This document shows positions 43,198 through 44,221 of a stretch of DNA of 44,221 nucleotides, piece by piece; positions within the stretch are counted from its first letter, which is position 1, and each line of letters begins with the position of its first letter. Made by a program: the position numbers and the translations under genes. Under the pieces are notes generated by a model, which was not told the DNA's origin, did not search any database, and was given only the letters and a program-made list of their open reading frames with translations. Where the stretch lies: contig JANNOJ010000073.1 of assembly GCA_031399025.1 (NCBI GenBank), positions 1 to 44,221 on the forward strand. The letters run 5' to 3'. This DNA comes from CBDBZL01 sp031399025. GTDB lineage: Bacteria > Pseudomonadota > Alphaproteobacteria > Sphingomonadales > Sphingomonadaceae.

Positions 43198-44085
43198 ATG
43201 GCGCTGCGATCCTGGCTGTTCGTGCCCGGCGACAGCGCGCGCAAGCTGGCCAGGGCCGCCGAGGCGGGGGCCGACGTGGTCATCGTCGATCTCGAAGACG
43301 CGGTGGCGCCCCAGAACAAGGCGCAGGCCCGCACCATGGCGGCGCAATGGCTGCTCGACGGACGCCCACAAGATGCGCCGGCGGGTAGCGGCCCGGCGCG
43401 CTGGGTGCGGATCAATCCACTCGACGGCGAGCTGTGGCGCGATGACGTGGCGGCGATCATCGCCGGCGCCCCGGCCGGGATCATGGTGCCCAAGGCCGCC
43501 GGTCCGGCACAATTGGCGGCCTTCTCGGATGAGCTGAGTGCGCTTGAACATCTGCACGCCATGGCGCCGGGCGCCACGCGCATCTTGCCGCTGGTAAGCG
43601 AGACGCCGGCCGCCGCGCTCGGCATCGCCGCCTATGCCGGTGCCGAGCTGCCGCGCCTGGCCGGCCTCACCTGGGGCGCCGAAGACCTGTCCGCCGCAAT
43701 CGGGGCGGGCCGCAAGCGGGGGACGGAGGGGGAATGGACCGACCTGTTTCGCAACGTTCGTGCCCAGGTGCTGCTCACCGCCCATGCGGCCGGCGTGGCG
43801 CCGATCGACACGCTGTTCGCCGAGTTCCATGACCTCGCCGGGCTGGAGCGTGCGGCGCGTTCTTCCTACGCTGATGGATTCGCCGCCATGCTCGCCATCC
43901 ATCCGGCACAGGTGCCCGTCATCAACGCGGCCTTCACCCCGGATGAGACCGAACTGGCGCGGGCGCGCGCCATCGTCGCCGCCTTCGCTGCCGAGCCGGG
44001 CGTCGGCGCGCTCCAGCTCGAGGGGCGCATGCTCGACCAGCCGCACCTGGCGCAGGCCCGGCGGCTGCTCGCCCGGGCCGGCTAG
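43198..44085 (+). CDS. HpcH/HpaI-CitE family aldolase/lyase
   Basis: The 295-residue protein belongs to the citrate-lyase beta-like family: LFVPGDSARKLARAAEAGAD, VIVDLEDAVAP with a metal-binding acid, RINPLDGELWRDD, IMVPKAAG, and LTWGAEDLSAAIG. Such proteins cleave or form C-C bonds of CoA thioesters of dicarboxylic acids, but the substrate here is not known; citrate lyase alpha and gamma genes are absent. ATG 43198 follows GGAG by 9-10 bp; a GTG at 43171 in the same frame overlaps the preceding stop and is an alternative. Confidence 0.85.
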   Translation: MALRSWLFVPGDSARKLARAAEAGADVVIVDLEDAVAPQNKAQARTMAAQWLLDGRPQDAPAGSGPARWVRINPLDGELWRDDVAAIIAGAPAGIMVPKAAGPAQLAAFSDELSALEHLHAMAPGATRILPLVSETPAAALGIAAYAGAELPRLAGLTWGAEDLSAAIGAGRKRGTEGEWTDLFRNVRAQVLLTAHAAGVAPIDTLFAEFHDLAGLERAARSSYADGFAAMLAIHPAQVPVINAAFTPDETELARARAIVAAFAAEPGVGALQLEGRMLDQPHLAQARRLLARAG

Positions 44086-44221
44086 GTTCTGAACTCATAA
44101 AGCTTGCGAGTGGTTGCTTTGGCTGATTCAAGGATTCCGAAAGGAGCCTTGGCATGGCGCGATACGATCTGAGCGAGGTTGAGTGGCGGCTGATCGAGCC
44201 GTTGCTGCCGAACAAGCCGCG
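44086..44221 (+). mobile_element. Left end of an IS5-family insertion sequence (partial at window edge)
   Basis: Directly after the CitE-like stop begins non-coding sequence (GGTTCTGAACTCATAAAG) and then a transposase start. The boundary at about 44086 is inferred from the transposase position and the lack of a gene before it; I cannot see the other end or a target duplication. Both window edges are thus marked by insertion sequences. Confidence 0.6.
44154..44221 (+). CDS. IS5-family transposase, N-terminal fragment
   Basis: The 22 complete codons read MARYDLSEVEWRLIEPLLP and NKP, the standard start of IS5-type transposases with an N-terminal DUF4096 domain. AAAGGAG lies 10 bp before ATG 44154. 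The gene runs off the window, so intactness cannot be judged. Confidence 0.8.
   Translation, partial: MARYDLSEVEWRLIEPLLPNKP

Noticed and set aside
44086..44153. Exact terminal inverted repeat of the IS5-family element
   Set aside because: Only one end is in the window, so the repeat and target duplication cannot be defined.
1..44221. CRISPR arrays, rRNA genes, riboswitches and replication origins
   Set aside because: I looked for regularly spaced repeats, conserved rRNA segments and obvious riboswitch or origin patterns and found none.

Overview
The window is a GC-rich alphaproteobacterial chromosome segment, most likely from Sphingomonadales (Sphingomonas/Novosphingobium/Erythrobacter relatives). 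The basis is a compact zwf-edd-glk-eda Entner-Doudoroff operon, two small YdcH/DUF465 proteins, aerobic hemF, a ligase-associated type phosphoesterase, and a short CTTCGACAAGCTCAGG-type repeat that I associate with sphingomonad genomes. This is inference from gene content; no 16S or other marker comparison was possible.

Layout. (1) 1-12.9 kb is an accessory, partly decayed region. It holds the tail of an unknown gene, an IS3-family remnant, an intact tripartite RND efflux operon (periplasmic adaptor, inner-membrane pump, outer-membrane channel), and a small island with a RelE/HigB-type toxin gene (frameshifted), its intact XRE antitoxin and a large serine recombinase carrying two mutually cancelling frameshifts. 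The recombinase reading frame ends inside a tRNA-Ser(GGA) gene. A zincin-like metallopeptidase, a frameshifted cyclophilin-type isomerase and a heavily decayed gene follow. (2) 12.9-20.4 kb is a leftward block: a PAS-GGDEF-EAL protein, a bifunctional (p)ppGpp enzyme, an M1 aminopeptidase lipoprotein and hemF. (3) 20.5-23.8 kb carries a PdeM-like phosphoesterase, infC with a probable ATA start, an AlkB-type dioxygenase, a YjbQ protein and a transglutaminase-like protein. (4) 23.9-32.4 kb is a rightward operon, zwf-edd-glk-eda, translationally coupled to a divergent PEP-carboxylase-like gene and followed by an FkbM methyltransferase. (5) 32.4-38.1 kb runs leftward: ydcH, ptsP, a RodZ-like HTH membrane protein, ybgF and tilS. 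(6) 38.3-44.2 kb holds a second ydcH, glpK (leftward), an MBL-fold hydrolase, a DUF4230 protein, nadA, a 47-residue membrane protein, a CitE-like lyase and the start of an IS5-family element cut by the window edge.

How the genes work together. Glk phosphorylates glucose, Zwf oxidises glucose-6-phosphate, Edd dehydrates 6-phosphogluconate and Eda splits KDPG. Their start/stop overlaps indicate one co-expressed catabolic unit. The PEPC-like protein in the same operon has lost several residues of the canonical PEPC active site, so its chemistry is open. Two nucleotide second-messenger systems (c-di-GMP and (p)ppGpp) lie side by side in the leftward block. No frameshift was seen in any gene from 13 kb onward, whereas at least five genes before 13 kb are broken; this contrast is the strongest regional signal.

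The most distinctive observations are a small IS3 lesion that looks like template-switch correction of a quasipalindrome, a precise 23-bp repeat insertion in the same transposase, the recombinase/tRNA junction with an 11-bp repeat at a candidate far end, the altered PEPC-like active site, and the non-canonical infC start.
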